Assembly (NCBI GenBank): GCA_037975125.1
Contig: CM075857.1
Coordinates: 46,691,172 to 46,755,171 of the forward strand
Length of the DNA stretch: 64,000 nt
From: Latrodectus hesperus
Taxonomy: Eukaryota > Arthropoda > Arachnida > Araneae > Theridiidae
Direction: 5' to 3'
The notes beneath the pieces are model-generated. The model was not told where the DNA came from. It did not search any database and saw only the letters and a list, made by a program, of their open reading frames with translations. The position numbers were made by a program, and so were the translations under genes. Shown in pieces: positions 13,600 through 27,713 of this stretch; the first letter of the stretch is position 1, and each line of letters begins with the position of its first letter.

Positions 13600-15880
13600 G
13601 TATTTAGAACCATTTTAATATTTGATACATCTAAAAGTGATCTCAAAAAAGAAAGTGTTATTAAGTTTTTAGAATATTCATAGATTTAATATCTAAAAGC
13701 TGGATGTTATTGTAACTGGCAGAACATTACTAAAAAATATTACAGCAGGTTGTTAATGTATTTTGTAAGAGAAATTTAATACAAGAAGTTTTTATTAAAT
13801 TAAGAAAAAATGTATATTTTAAGTTAAATATTTCATATTCATAAAGATCAATATTTTTTATTCAGAGTTGGTATTGAATTCTTTCAATAAAATATTTAAT
13901 TTTCTAATTTGTGAAAAGAATTAGATTTTCATACAAATTACAGTAAATGATTTAGTAGTTACTTAAGTAAATTTGAATATATATAACTTTAATGACTAAT
14001 TTCCAGTGGGAAGTGCTTGCAATGTTTTCTCCCAATATAATTGTGATTTAGAAAAGAGCACTGTGTTTATCATTTACTTAATTTTATTCAAGTTACTCTT
14101 GTGCTATGAACTGAGGTAGATCAATTATATCTAATATTCAGTTGATCTGCTTAAGAAAAATTTAAGTAGGTATCAAATTTTTGAAAATTGTTTCTAGTTT
14201 TCAAGATATTAAATGCTGAAACTTAGATTCTTATTTGTTTTGCAATATATTGGAAAGAACTATCCAAGAAAAAATATTTTTGCAAAAATCAAAATAAAAA
14301 AATAGTAAATATTTTTTTTAAAATTCCATTAATATAGAAAGAAGGAAAAATCCAAAGCAAATGTTTCTTTTAGTATTTGTTTATACATAATTTTATAAAG
14401 AGAAAAGGAACCCCATATTTTCTTGGAGCAACAAGAATTCCATTACTGCTGGAAAACTTTTCATGAAGTATAAATCAGTGTTAATTATGTTTTCAATTAA
14501 TTGCAAACTTCAATTAAAATTTCGATATATAACATAGCATTTAATTTATTCAGAGATCTATATTATAAGTTTCGCTTTTTACACTGTGCTCTCATTCTCA
14601 ATTCAACTATATTGCTGCACATATTTAAGCTTAATTTAGTTATCTTTATTATGATGCTCTTTTTCAAATTGTTATTAATTATAAAATATTGAAAGACATT
14701 TCTTATGTGTCTAGATGTATAGAAATCTTGTAATGCATGTGTAAAAAGTGAATGATATATATATGTCATAAAATCTAAATTCATTTTAAAATATTTACTC
14801 AGTGTTGAATATTTTGAAATAAGCAAGTTTTTATATTATGATTTTTGTTTAAAAAATGTTTTAGAAACAATAACATACATTAGGAAAAATTTATATTTAA
14901 TCATTAAAAAAAATTAGATTTCATAATCATTGCAATCTCTTTTAAAAATTAATTAAATAAATAAAAAATACATAAAATGGAGAAATCGTGCAAAATTACT
15001 TTTTTATAATGTTAAAAAAATCAAATGCATATTTTAAAGCTTTGATGAGGATTTTGTGATGATTAAAAAAGAATTGAGTGTCATTGAAAAAAATATGAGT
15101 TCAAAAATTAATATGAGAAAAGATTCATTTTCTGCAAAATAATACACCAGTATATTTGAAGTAATAAAACAAAATTGATTTTAGAGGGGTTAAATAATTA
15201 TAAACTCTTCACACATTGAATTCCAATTACATGGTAGTAAAATAAATGAACTGGGGTAAATTTCTTGACAATCCTTTTAAAATTTATTATTATGTTAAAA
15301 TTATTTCCTTTATTAATCACTATATTCATAAAGAGATTTTTTACGGTTTAAATTTCGATCTGTACTTACTATATTTAAATATCAAATGAATGTAATGATT
15401 CACAGCTAAAACTTGATTTTGTGTTTGGACTAATGATTGTAAAAACCTTAAATTTGATATATGTATATAAAGAAAGAAACAATTTGGTACTCTTTAATGT
15501 AAATTTGAAAAATTAGAATAAAAAATATGATTTATTTTTTTATTTAAATTTGTTAGATTTCATTCAGATTTACTGTACTAAGCAGTTGTGTTACTTGTAA
15601 ATCTTAATCATTTTAAAAGCATATGATTTGAATTAAACTATTTACTCTATTTTCTTGTCTTTCAAACATTAAATTTTATGACATAGAATTCTGTGGCAAT
15701 TATATCTAAAAAGTTTAATATTGTAAAAGTATATATTCCTGATTTATAACAGTGCAGGTGCCTTATTTCATACTGCAATAACACAAAAAGTATTAAAGAT
15801 ATATTTTTATTTATTTTTGCATACAAAAGTTGCATATTTAAAGTTTCAATTAACATAGTTTTAAATATCATATAGGGTAA
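8696..15880. other. Long AT-rich stretch, probable first intron
   Basis: No gene recognised. A GC-richer island at about 10860-11100 (82-codon minus-strand open frame at 10778-11026) has no domain I recognise and may be an old repeat. A (TA)n run lies at 13530-13593. Other open frames here are short, AT-driven and without family resemblance. Confidence 0.4.
13530..13593. repeat. (TA)n microsatellite
   Basis: About 32 uninterrupted TA units. Confidence 0.97.
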
Positions 15881-15885
15881 GTGAG

Positions 15886-16215
15886 GTTTAAATTGGTAAT
15901 AAACTGAGTGAATTGAACTCGGCTGTTCTTATCACTCTCTAGAGCACATTGGCAGGTATGCTCGCCGTTTCTCTTTGAATGTTTCTTTTCAGATTTTCCA
16001 AAGTTTCTGGACAGTCAGTATAGGCACATAACTTTAAGTCCCCCATAAAAAGAAATTACATGGGGCCGAATCGAGAGAATGCACTTGCCACTCCTTGAAA
16101 TGGAGGATCTGGAAAAATAGGCCTCTTAGACAAATACATGGTGTTCATTACTCCAATGCATGATGCCATCTGAACTACACACATTGTCACACAACTTTAT
16201 GATCTAATCTCTGAA
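15886..16215 (-). pseudogene. Tc1/mariner-superfamily transposase fragment (C-terminal)
   Basis: Read on the minus strand, about 110 codons in shifting frames keep DSAPCNFFLWG, corresponding to the DLTPCDFFLWG signature around the last catalytic residue. CPETLENLKRNI and ASIPANVL-RVIR, the usual helix after it, follow. Several stops and frameshifts. The N-terminal half is absent. It lies just upstream of the putative 5' UTR exon. Confidence 0.7.
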
Positions 16216-16338
16216 ATGAGATCACACCAACCTTATCATCACTACATTTTGTGTTATTGCAATCTGAAATAAGGAAGTTAGCTTGCTGTAATATATAAAA
16301 GCAAAAAAGTTTTAATTGTATTGTATCTTATTTTTTAG

Positions 16339-16391
16339 TGGTGATTGTCAACCTGTAGTGCTTTAATTACTCCAGAAATCCCCCTTCTCAC
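16339..16391 (+). other. Probable 5' UTR exon of the CELF gene
   Basis: A 53-nt block lies between a strong acceptor (T-run then TTTTTTAG at 16331-16338) and a consensus donor GTAAGT at 16392. It is more GC-rich than its surroundings. Read in the frame of the start codon it has a TGA at 16342-16344, so translation cannot come through from upstream. Joined to the next exon it puts CTCACC directly before ATG, a good start context, of which only the last C lies in the ATG exon. Inferred from splice signals; no transcript evidence. Confidence 0.55.
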
Positions 16392-16601
16392 GTAAGTGTT
16401 TTATTTTATTTATCTTTCATGTATATAGATGCTTTAACAAAATGCAAGTTCCTTATGAAACTATTAATTTTAAAAATTAATTACAAAAATACAATTTTTC
16501 TTTAAATGATAGCTTTTTATCTTTCTCTCAATTTTTACATGTTTTAATGCAAATTATATTTTTTGTTGAAGTTTTCTTTAAAAAAACTAATATTTTTTCA
16601 G

Positions 16602-16768
16602 CATGAATTCAATACAGAAAGATCAACCTGATCCTGATGCCATTAAAATGTTTGTTGGACAGATTCCTCGAAACTGGGATGAAAATGATTTAAGAAAGCT
16701 TTTTGATGAATTTGGACCTGTCCATCAAATAAATGTATTGAGAGATAAAATGACTGGGCAAAGCAGAG
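16602..16768 (+). CDS. CELF: CELF coding exon 1: start codon and first half of RRM1
   Basis: Acceptor TTTTTTCAG at 16593-16601; one nucleotide precedes ATG 16603-16605. The exon encodes [15 protein letters not shown], then RNP2 MFVGQI and the RRM1 alpha-1/beta-2 region ending at TGQSRG. The donor is GTACAT at 16769, phase 1. The acidic QPD-DAIK lead-in to RNP2 is the usual CELF1/2 N-terminus. An in-frame stop in the preceding exon supports this start. Confidence 0.95.
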
Positions 16769-19700
16769 GTACATAACTAAAATTGTCCTTATTAATCTTT
16801 TATCTATAAGATCTTTTTTTAATAAGATTTTTTATTTTAAATACTAAATTTTATTAAAATGCACATATTGTTTTGTTATTAATCTTTATAACTGTTTATC
16901 TTTCTGTTGGATCAATCAGTATAATATACTATATTTTCCTTTGTATAATTTTCTTGCAGAATTTGTGTTAAAGATGTTTGAATTTCAGTGTGCGTATTAT
17001 ATGCCACTGGTAATCTGACCAAAAACATTCTCCATTAGAAAAGCTTACAATAAAATTTTGAAAGAAATGCTGTTTACATTTTTAAAATAAATAGCAAACA
17101 GCACGACCAATTGGCTTACTAATTTCAGCTATAATCAGTTTTGTTCAACTTATGCTTGAGAAAGAATTTGGTTCATCAGAAAGATATTACAGCTACTATT
17201 AGCTATTTTCATTTCATATTTTATCTCAACCTGATTTGTTTTGGTTCTGAAAACATCCAAATTCATTTATTATCATGTGGAAGCGAAAGCATGCACAGCA
17301 GATTTTAAACTAAAAGCTATAAAGATAGCAAATAAACATTGAAAATAATCCATTTCTTCATTTATTTATTAACAAAATGTATTTTATATTTAAAATGTAT
17401 GTAACTTTGTTTTAAAAGTTATTAAAAATATCTTTAAGAAGTTAGAATCTTGAAATTATCTCTCTTAAAGATCAATCAGGTGCTTTCCTCTCAGTTTATT
17501 GTATTTTGGATCGCTTTATGAAGTGGATCCATTTAGATGTTTTCTATAATAAGTGTTTTTTTCTGTACAATTTATTACATTATTATCATACTGTTTATTT
17601 TTTATTTTATGTGACACTGTGTTATCAGAATATATTTTTGATTTTTCAGCAGAAAAATTGCTGTGTATTATGCACTGTTTTTTTTTTTTTTCCCACTTTT
17701 ACTTAAAAAAATATTTTGCAAACAATATACTGCCGGAAAATATATTATTAAAATTTATTTATAAATTGAAGTCATTTTGCAATGTTTTATGAATTTATAT
17801 GAATATTTTATAATTTTTAATGAAATAACATTTGTTTATCATAATATTCAGTTTTATGATAAATAATTTTTATTTCAATCATTTATGTTCTGTTTTAACA
17901 TTTGAATATTGCATTAAAGTGTTAATCACTTTAATTAAGGCAGGCTATTTGGTTAATTTATTAGAATATGTTAACCTTGTATAATGCAAAAATAATATGT
18001 GAAATACATAGTTATTTTTAATCATGTTGTTCCAATTTAAACCTTTCTATAATCCTAATTGGTTTTCAAAAAAATGCTTGAAAAATTAAAATTCTAAATT
18101 TAAAATCCTATTTTTTCCATTCTTAAGCAAATAGTTTTGAAACTGAACAATGCTTTTTTTAACTGTCCGAAATAAAAAAAATTAATTTGTTGAAACTCTT
18201 TCTGTGACTTACAATATATTAAAATTTATTTAACTAATGAATGTATTAAAAATAACAAGGACAATTTCCTGAACTATGTCATTTCATTACATCATAAAAA
18301 AATGTTAAATTAACTTTTTGAAAAGTAAAAATTAAGTTTTAAAATTTATGTTCAGCTACTTTTTTATTTTTATTAAATTTCAAAGAATATTTATATAATC
18401 TAATTTATTATTAATTTAAAAAATTAATTTAAAAAAAATATTTATATAATAAATTACATAACAGTAAAGAATTAATAAAAAAAATTCTTTACTGTTATGT
18501 AATTTATATTGAAATATTGTGTTTATGCTGCCTGTGAACCCATTGGTGATAAAAAATTGTTTCTTATTAATAGGTTGTTGTTTTGTAACATTTTATTGTC
18601 GTAAATCAGCTGTAGAAGCGCAAAGTGCATTACATAACATTAAAACTCTACCTGGTGTAAGTATATATTTAAAATGTTTTGTTTCTGAAAGTAAAGAATA
18701 CATGTGATAAATTGCTCTTATCAATTACTTCTAGTTTATAAGTTAAAACATTTTAATGGATTTTTATTATATGTGTTTTCATTAACTATTAAAAGCTTTT
18801 AAGTTATTTTTATAAGACTTGATTCTACACCATTATTATCAAACAATTCTGAGTAAATTTCAATTGTAAATATATATATGTTTCAAACAGGGGTGCACAA
18901 CCTTTTCAGAATGAGGGGCCAAAATATGAAAAAAGATCATGTCGAGGGCCAAAGCAGCATGTAAATGTTAAAACATGTTATAAACGTGAAAACACTGATT
19001 TTTGTGGCAATACGCATGAATTACAATTATTAATTTACATATTTTACTCATGCAAACATTATACAATAAAGGAATAAAACACAAACATTATAGATATGAT
19101 TAAAATACTTTATTTCCAGAAGAAAAAAAACTTGAAATTGAATAACAGGAGAAAACTTTTTGGTAATTATACAAAAACATAATTTAAATTTTGAAAAAAA
19201 ATTAGTTAAATTTAATGTGATGGCTGTGACTGAATATTTGAAGTTATTGATTTTATGTTGGGCTTAAGATTCATTGTGGCAATACGTAAAACAGAAGAAA
19301 GGTTCTCATCTGCGATTCTATTTCTTATTTTTGAATTGTTTAAATTCATTAAAGAAAAGGTCTGCTCACAAATGTAAGTGCTGACAAAGTTGCACATGCA
19401 GCTGCAATTAGCTTTAAGCATGAAAATTCTTCCGGTAAGTATTTATAAAATTCTAATATCGGTTTTTCTTTGAATTGATTTTTAAAAATATCAGAATTCT
19501 GTAAATCAATTAAGGCTAACTGCATACTCTCGTCCACTTGATTTATATCGACAAAAAATGGAGAAGAAAATCATCAATTTTGGATTTGCATTTCTCAAAA
19601 TCTGAAAAACGACCATCAAATGCATTACGCAAGATTTGTATTTGATCCTCATACTGCATTTTTATGTGTGGAAATTTTTCATGCATTTTTTTGCAGTAGG

Positions 19701-22700
19701 GAAAATGTGCAAAATTTTTGATTTTCAGTTAATTTTGAAACAAACATAACTTTTGTTTAAATGCTTCTACATTATTTATTAATTGAAAAATGAATTGATT
19801 TTTTCCTTGTAACTTTGTATTTAAGTCATTCAAATGGCCTGTTACGTCTGTCAGATAAAGCCAAATCGCACTGGAAACTTGCTTCTTTTAACCGTCTAGT
19901 ATTTCTACATGGTCACTTAGAAATGCAAGAATTTCATCAAATAGTTCCATAAAACGCTTAAGGGCAACTCCTCGGCTAAGCCATCTAACTTCTGTGTAAT
20001 AAAGAATATCAGAAGGCAGGTCATCAAATTCCTTTAAAAATTCTTTGAATTCCCTATGTTTGAGGGCATTACTACGAATAAAGTTAATAACTTCAGATAC
20101 AGACTGCATTAAATTTGCAAATCCTAATTCTTTACCACATAAATTTTCTTGATGTATAAAGCAATGGAACTGCAACAGTTCTACACCATACTGGGCAAGC
20201 TGTTCTTTTAACAAGATAACCATTCCAATTTTTGTACCAGTCATGGATTTTGCTCCATCTGTGGTAATGCTAACACATTTGTTCATGTTTAAAGAAGCTG
20301 CTTCACACAAATGTATCAAGCTGGAAAGAAGTTCACTTCCAGTTGTTTGTCCCTTCAGGGGAAACATTCCTAGAAGTTCTTCCGTAACACAAGAATTTGC
20401 ATCAATTCCACGAACAAACATAAGTAATTGGGCCACTGATGTTCGATCTGTAGATTCATCAACAGCTAAAGAAAAGTATACAAAGTTTGAAGCAGCAGAT
20501 TTAACTTGATTTTCTAAGTCTTCATTCAACTGTTGTATTCTTCTTTGAATAGTCATTCTATTCAAGCTGATATTTTCAAATTTCCTTTTTGCTTCAGGAC
20601 AAAGTTTTTCTGATGCAATCAAAAAGCATTTTTTAACAAAATCACCATCTGTGAACAGCCTACCTTCTTTAGCGATAATTTCGGCGACACCTAAGCTCAC
20701 TTCCACATAAGAATCCAATTCAGATGTATGTTTTTGAAAAAAGTTGCTTGACTTCTGAAAGATTTTTTTAGTTGATCGATTTTTTGCGATCGTCCATATG
20801 CTTTTATACATGCAAACTGTTTATGCTTCGTTTCATAATGCCGCTTTGTGTTATATTCTTTCGCCACTGCAATCTTGCAACTACACATTAAGCATGTGAC
20901 AGTATTATTGTAATAGATGAAACAATATTTATCTGTCCATGAATCTTGAAATTTCCGATTTGGAAAATCACCTTTCTTTTTCCACTCATTTTACTTAAAT
21001 ATTTCTATTTGCTTCAATAAAATAAATTTTATTAAACTAAGAATGCGAATTTAAAAAAATAATAACCGATCTTCAAGCAAAAGCACGCGGTGTTTATTAG
21101 AATGATCGCCGCCGCTAAGTAGAAGTTGAAGTTCTTTTTGGTAATGCTCACCATGGAGAAAAACGTGAACTAGATCAGGCATTTTCGATTGGCTCAACGT
21201 TAATTTTGAATCGAAACTGTCCCGGCACACATGCATGAATACGCAATTGTTTTTTTAATTTGTCTGCGACCGCGAACTTCTCCTATACGAACATTCATAC
21301 TCTCGGGTAGAGATGAAGGGAACAAACTGAAAAACCGCGTTATTAAAAAAAAATAAACTTAATTAACAGATGTAAAATATTTATTCTGATGTAGAATCGT
21401 TTTCCTATCAGATTTTTTCTTTTATTTATTTGAAAGAGTCTCATTTCTTTTTAAATTAATCTTATTTTATAACAACATTCGCGGGCCAACTTTAAAGGCG
21501 ACGCGGACCAATTTTCTCCCGCGGGCCATAGGTTGTGCATCCATGGTTTCAAAGATAATGGAATGTTTATTTCATATCTTGGATAAAAAAATGAAGGTAA
21601 ATAGAGCTTTATGTGATTTGTATGCATTTATTGTAGGATTTGAAACTACTCAACACCTCTGGGGCTTACTTTAAGTGAATACTGATATTACAATTCCAAG
21701 GTATCCCAGTGATCTCTCTTTTTCTTTCTTATCCTCTTCTCTCTGTCTCTTTCTCTTTTTCCAATTTTCTCAATCATTTTATTAGCCCTATTAAAGATTG
21801 GGGTTTGTAGCTATTGCCACCACATTGGTACACCTAATAGATGACTTGTTAATAGTCGAGACAATTTCATAGATGTGCTACAGTGTATGGGACTAGGACT
21901 AGTGCAGTTGGTCTGCATCCCTTTGTATTTGTTTGTAAATTGTACCATCAAGTCTTGAAATTTTATTTTTATATGGATCAGAGCCAATTCTTTGATAAGG
22001 TGATGTAAGTTCTCAAGGTAAACAGAACACTTAATTTCTAATAATTATCTAGTAAATACTAATGAGAACTTATTTCCACATATCTGCATGTTTCATTCTC
22101 TCTATCTCACCATTTGTTCCCCATTACTGCTGCCATTTTTTAATTTAACTGTAAAAAATAATCTGTGCAAAGAGTGATAGTTTTCCTCTCTTCTTCCAGG
22201 CTGGAGGTAGTAGTATACTATTAGATACTGTTTACATAACTGCTAATTGTTGATAATGAAATGGTTATAATTTAGAATACGAGGGTTACTCTGAAATTTT
22301 TGAGATACGCGCAGACAAGAATTTACCCAAAAAAAAAAACCGTTTAATTTTAAAGTACAAACTATTTTAACCCAGAAGACGATTTTTTACTGACTTACAT
22401 CAACTTGTTTAGCATGGAATAAATTTTAAACAGAAGAGAAAATGAAGTTGACGTGAGAACATTTTCGCGCTATGATTTTCTATGATTTCAAAGCAGGATT
22501 AAATCAAGAAGAATGCTTTCAACGGTTGCAATTAGCATTTGGTGATGAATCTCCAGCTTGTGTTACTGTATTCAGATGGTTTAGAGAATTTAGAAGAGGT
22601 CGCAATTTTCTTCAGGATGAAGAACACACAGGAAGGCCACCGTTGGCAGTAATCCCGGGTAATGTGTCTGACATACGAAAAATGTTAATGGATGATAATC

Positions 22701-25700
22701 GCTGTACCTGTCAAATTATACAGAAGGAGCTTAACATTGGATCCGCAGCCATACACAAAATCATTCATGAAGAATTACATATGAAAAAAGTAGTTTGCCA
22801 TTGGGTTCCCCATAATCTAACTGAACATCAAAACGAGGAGCGTGTCAGAATCAGTAAAGAAACTCTTAATATGCTGAATGATGGTGGCCACCGCATCATT
22901 TCTAAAATTGTAACAGGTGATGAAACGTACATACCGTTTTTTGACGTTCCAACATGTCAAGAAAGCAAAGTCTGGGTCTTTGAAGATGATACCACGCCAA
23001 CAATGGTGAAAAAACAACGCGCACTGAAAAAAATGATGTATGCCATTTTCTTCAGAAGTACGGGATTGGTCAAAGCCATCAAGTTGGAAGGACAGAAGAC
23101 AGTAACAGCACACTGATATACCACTAAATGTCTTCCAGAAATTCTACAAGAACTGAATGTTAGGGGACTATGCTTCACTATGACAATGCATCTTCACATA
23201 CAGCCGGATTAACAGTTGAGTTTCTTAAACAAAAACAAATTAAAGTGATCGAACATCCGCCATATTCACCTGATCTAGCTATGTGCGACTTTTGGTTATT
23301 CTTTAATCTAAAAAAGAACTTACGTGAACGTCGTTTTCATTCAGAAGAAGAGATTGATGTGGTTATAAAAACATTTTTTTCATCTATTCAAAGAAATGAA
23401 TGGCTTGAGGCATTTAATATGTGGAAAATTCGTCTACAAAAGTGCATTGATGCTGGAGGAGACTACTTTGACTCCTCCAGCATCACCTAAAATCACAGTG
23501 TGTTCACACTAAAATAGTGTGAACACACCTAAAATTTTATAAGTATAACTTTAAAAACCTAGTTGTATCTCAAAAATTTCAGAGTGACCCTCGTATTAAT
23601 GAAGCGGTTGGCAGCCACACACTCAAACAATTATAAGCACAGTTGATACTACCATTTCAAAATTCCTCTATTCCACACAAACATTTCAAATTTTGCTAAA
23701 ATAAGTTATTATATCCCTATGACTGACAAGAGGCTATAGGTGATATTTAGAAAAAAATTCACATAGAGATTCAAAGTCAAAAGGAAGCTTAAGTTTTCTA
23801 TATATCTGATAATAAATCTTTGACATCCAGTAAGCAGTTGTAGAGAAAAGTGAAAAGGTCCACTGAAATGCATAAGGAATTTACTATTCCTATTTTGAAA
23901 ATTGCAGCTGTTATAATTTCTCAGGCTGGCACTGATGTCCTTGATTCACATTTGTATGCTTCAAGCTCTGACTCTTTAATCCTTGGTTCTTAAGGACAAA
24001 CAATCTTGACAAACAAATACCAGTTTGTTATCACCATAGACAAGCCATTCCTTACAATTCTGAATTTTGGAAGTTGGAATTGAAATCCATACAGCAGGAC
24101 AATTATAGCAGTCTTAAACCTGACAGAAACAACTATTTTATGATTTGACATTTAAGTCCAGGCTCCTTGCAGATCTTACTTTATTTTTTCTATGGGATCT
24201 GGGCAAAATATAGAAACCTTATGGAATGAAGCTATAGTGATCTTGATTCTTAAGTCTGATGAAGATCCTTCAGATCTTCTCAATTATCAATCAATGGCAT
24301 TGATGAATTGTTTATGTAAAACTCAAGCATATGGTCAGTATTCGTCTTGTATGTCTATGGAAAATGAATTTCTGTTAATCAGAGTGGTTTTTTGTAAGGG
24401 TAGATCTGCTCTTGATTGCATTACATATTTGGAGACCCAAATATGTAATGTTTAATAATTATAACTTAAATCCATAAAGCTTTTATGGGAAGCAATCATC
24501 TGGTTTTTTGGGGGGATGACATCAAGAAAGTTAATGGTGGAATCAATTACCTGGTGATATGGAATTCTCCATAGTTACTGATTTGTTACTCTCCCATGTT
24601 TTAAAACTGTATTAGAAATTTTACATCCATCTAGCGGGAATACTTTAAGCCAGAATTTTAGTGTAACTATTTTAAATCCAAATATCAGCAATATTCTTTC
24701 ATCTTCAGTTTATGATGGTACTATGTATGTTGATGACCTCCATATATCTTGAATCACATGTGTTTAATTGATGGTCAATTATAGCTGTTAATAAACTTGA
24801 TGCATAGTATGCAGCTAATGATATTTTCTAGGAAGAGCAAATTGTCTATTTCTGCAAAAAAAACTAGCCTTCATTATGATCCTCTATATATATCTCAACA
24901 AGGCACCTATACTTGGGGTCAATGCAGTAAAATTCTTCAAAGTGATATTCAACCTCAAATTAAGTTATCTTCTACATATTTTATATCTTTGTAGCCAAGG
25001 AAAAAGTGTGAGAGATTGCTTTCAGTTACACATTTTGTAATGCATGTTGCTGTTCACTTCTATTAATCACTCATCTTACTGCATATTGATTGTAGTTATA
25101 CTGTTCATGAGTCTGATAGATTTTTGATTATGCAGGCTGTACACTATTCATTATTACTTTAAGGATATGTGTATTCAGGTGTATTCTGCATGGTATATTT
25201 GTTGAAATTCCTTCCCCTCCCCCACTATATTCACAATGACAATTGTTAAAGAGGTGTTTTAGTTTTACATACACACATTTATTAATCTAATTACACACAC
25301 ATATAATAAATAACTAGATATATACATATAATTAACACTATCTTATGAACTCAAGAATTCTATTGACAGGAGCTATACTATTGCAGCCTTCTCCCTTGTC
25401 TGCTCCTTGCCCTCTCTCAAAAAAATCCCTTGTTCAACTGGGGACAAAGATATCACACTACATACCCCATATAGAAGCTATGTATAATTTACCAACTATA
25501 ACCTTTATATTTGTGATAAATGTAGCTATCTCAATTGTTGTGCTAAGATCTTGTCTAATCCTCACCACCTGTTGAAATTCCTTGGCGTCTCCTACACTAA
25601 AGAGGTTATATGATGTTTGACTGTATAGCGTCTCACCCTTCCTTACTCAAACCAAATCTCATCTATTTTTGTCTGAGCTATGTGATAATAGTTTTATCAA

Positions 25701-27636
25701 ACATCCTTGGTATGATCCACAATTAACTTATCAATCTATTTATTGATTTAAAAAAATCATTACTCCTACTATTTTCCAACAGCTCTACTTGTCATGTCAT
25801 TGTCAGTAGTCTTTGTTCAAGCCAATACTCTCAGGTAGATCAAAAAGTGGAAGATATGTTGGCTCTGTGTGTGTGTATTGACAATATTACCTACAGTTAG
25901 TCTTCATACATTCTGCTCCATCTTTACATCTGAAGATACATCATTTTATCAAGTGTTTCAACTTGTGAATACTCTAAATACTTCTAAATTTTGCATGTAT
26001 CTTATAGTTTAAGTGTATTAAAAGTGTCAAAAAATTTAAATATTTTCATTTTGTTGTGTGCAACATTTTTGGAGCATTAGATTCCCTTCTAGGTGAGGGA
26101 TATGGTGTTAAGTTTGGTCAGATTCCAAATCAGATAGGTATCAATTGTAATAAAAGGTTGTTGCAGCTGCAAATTCTGTATCAGTTCCACTTAAACTATC
26201 AATTCCTTTTAGATGTGAGAAGGAATCTGAGAAAACTAACTCATTTATTCTTCTAAGAATTGTGGAGCATGCAAGTTGCCTACAAATTTTGTGCTATTTT
26301 CTCGTACTTTACTTTTCTATTTTTTTTTTATCTCTGTGATGAGCTGTTGTCAGATTAACTCATTGGACACACATTTTGTAACATCAACATCTGTTTCGGA
26401 ATGAATTAAATTATTGGTGAGAAAGCTTTGAACTATTTATTGTCTTCCATATTGTACATTGATTTTCAACTTTTAGCCTTAATTTTTTTTCACCTTTTCA
26501 ACATTGACTTATTGATGCAGCCATCTTACAAACTTTTTTGCTTTTTTAAAAGCAATAAAATTTTATATTTCTTCATATTACATTTCGCTTTTAATTTACT
26601 TACATTCAAAACTTGTATTTTATCAAAATTTCAATGTTTCATTTTTTAGAAAAAGAAACCTATTAACATCTAATTTTTTGTGCTGCTTGCCCTTTTAGAT
26701 CTTGTCCCAGAAGCACAACCGATCAACATGACACTTTTCAACTGACCCTGACTTTTTCATGGCGCCATATTTTTATGAAATTAGTGCATTTAAATAATTA
26801 ATTAAATACATCAGTTGCTGAAAGTGAAAATTTTTTATAAATTTTTATCACTTTAAGTTACTTAATCATTAATGACTACATCTGAAATTTAATTGTTTAA
26901 ATTCAGAATATAATAATTTTTCTCAGAATGAAATAAAATACTGAAAAGATAATGTCCTTAAAATATAAAACATTAATTATCATTATAACCAAATATTTAA
27001 AATTTATCTACATTTATTGTAATATATGTATAAATCTATGATATGTAGTTACTGTAGTCCATTTTAAAAGGAAATTAATATATTATGCTTGTGCATTATG
27101 TGTATATTCAGTAGGGGCGGATAAGAAATCCATTATTTTTTTATTAACTACTAGATTTTGTTAACATATTTCGGATTTGTTTTGTACAAATGGTTTAAAA
27201 CTTTTTCAGTCAATCTTTTGTATTTTGGTAATACAACGATTGATAACATGCTTGTTAACTTTGATCATATCAGTGATTTTATCAATATTTTTTAGAATAA
27301 ACCTATCAAAAATAAATAAAAATTGAAATCGTTCCTAATTAGCTGCTATAATATCACGACCATATACGTCATCCACAATTTCAGTGTTTGGCTTGCATTT
27401 TTGCCTTTATCAAAGGTACTCTGTAAAATGTACCAAAAAATGGTTTCTAATTTTTATTCTAAACGCTCTCTGACTCATAACTGAATGGACCAAACAAAAT
27501 CAGTAAAAAAAAAAAAAAATTTGTAAAATGCCACCTTTTCTACAAGCACAAATCTAAAATTGTTTGATCAGTACCTTGTGAGATATCAATCGCCACACCC
27601 ATCTACCAAAAAAATAATGGATCTCTTTTTTCCCAA

Positions 27637-27713
<77 letters not shown>

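Noticed and set aside
14501..14826. Overlapping open frames on both strands
   Set aside because: AT-driven low complexity, hydrophobic by composition only.
20243..20509. 88-codon plus-strand open frame
   Set aside because: Antisense shadow of the hAT transposase core.
22817..23178. Minus-strand open frames of 98 and 73 codons
   Set aside because: Antisense of the mariner transposase.
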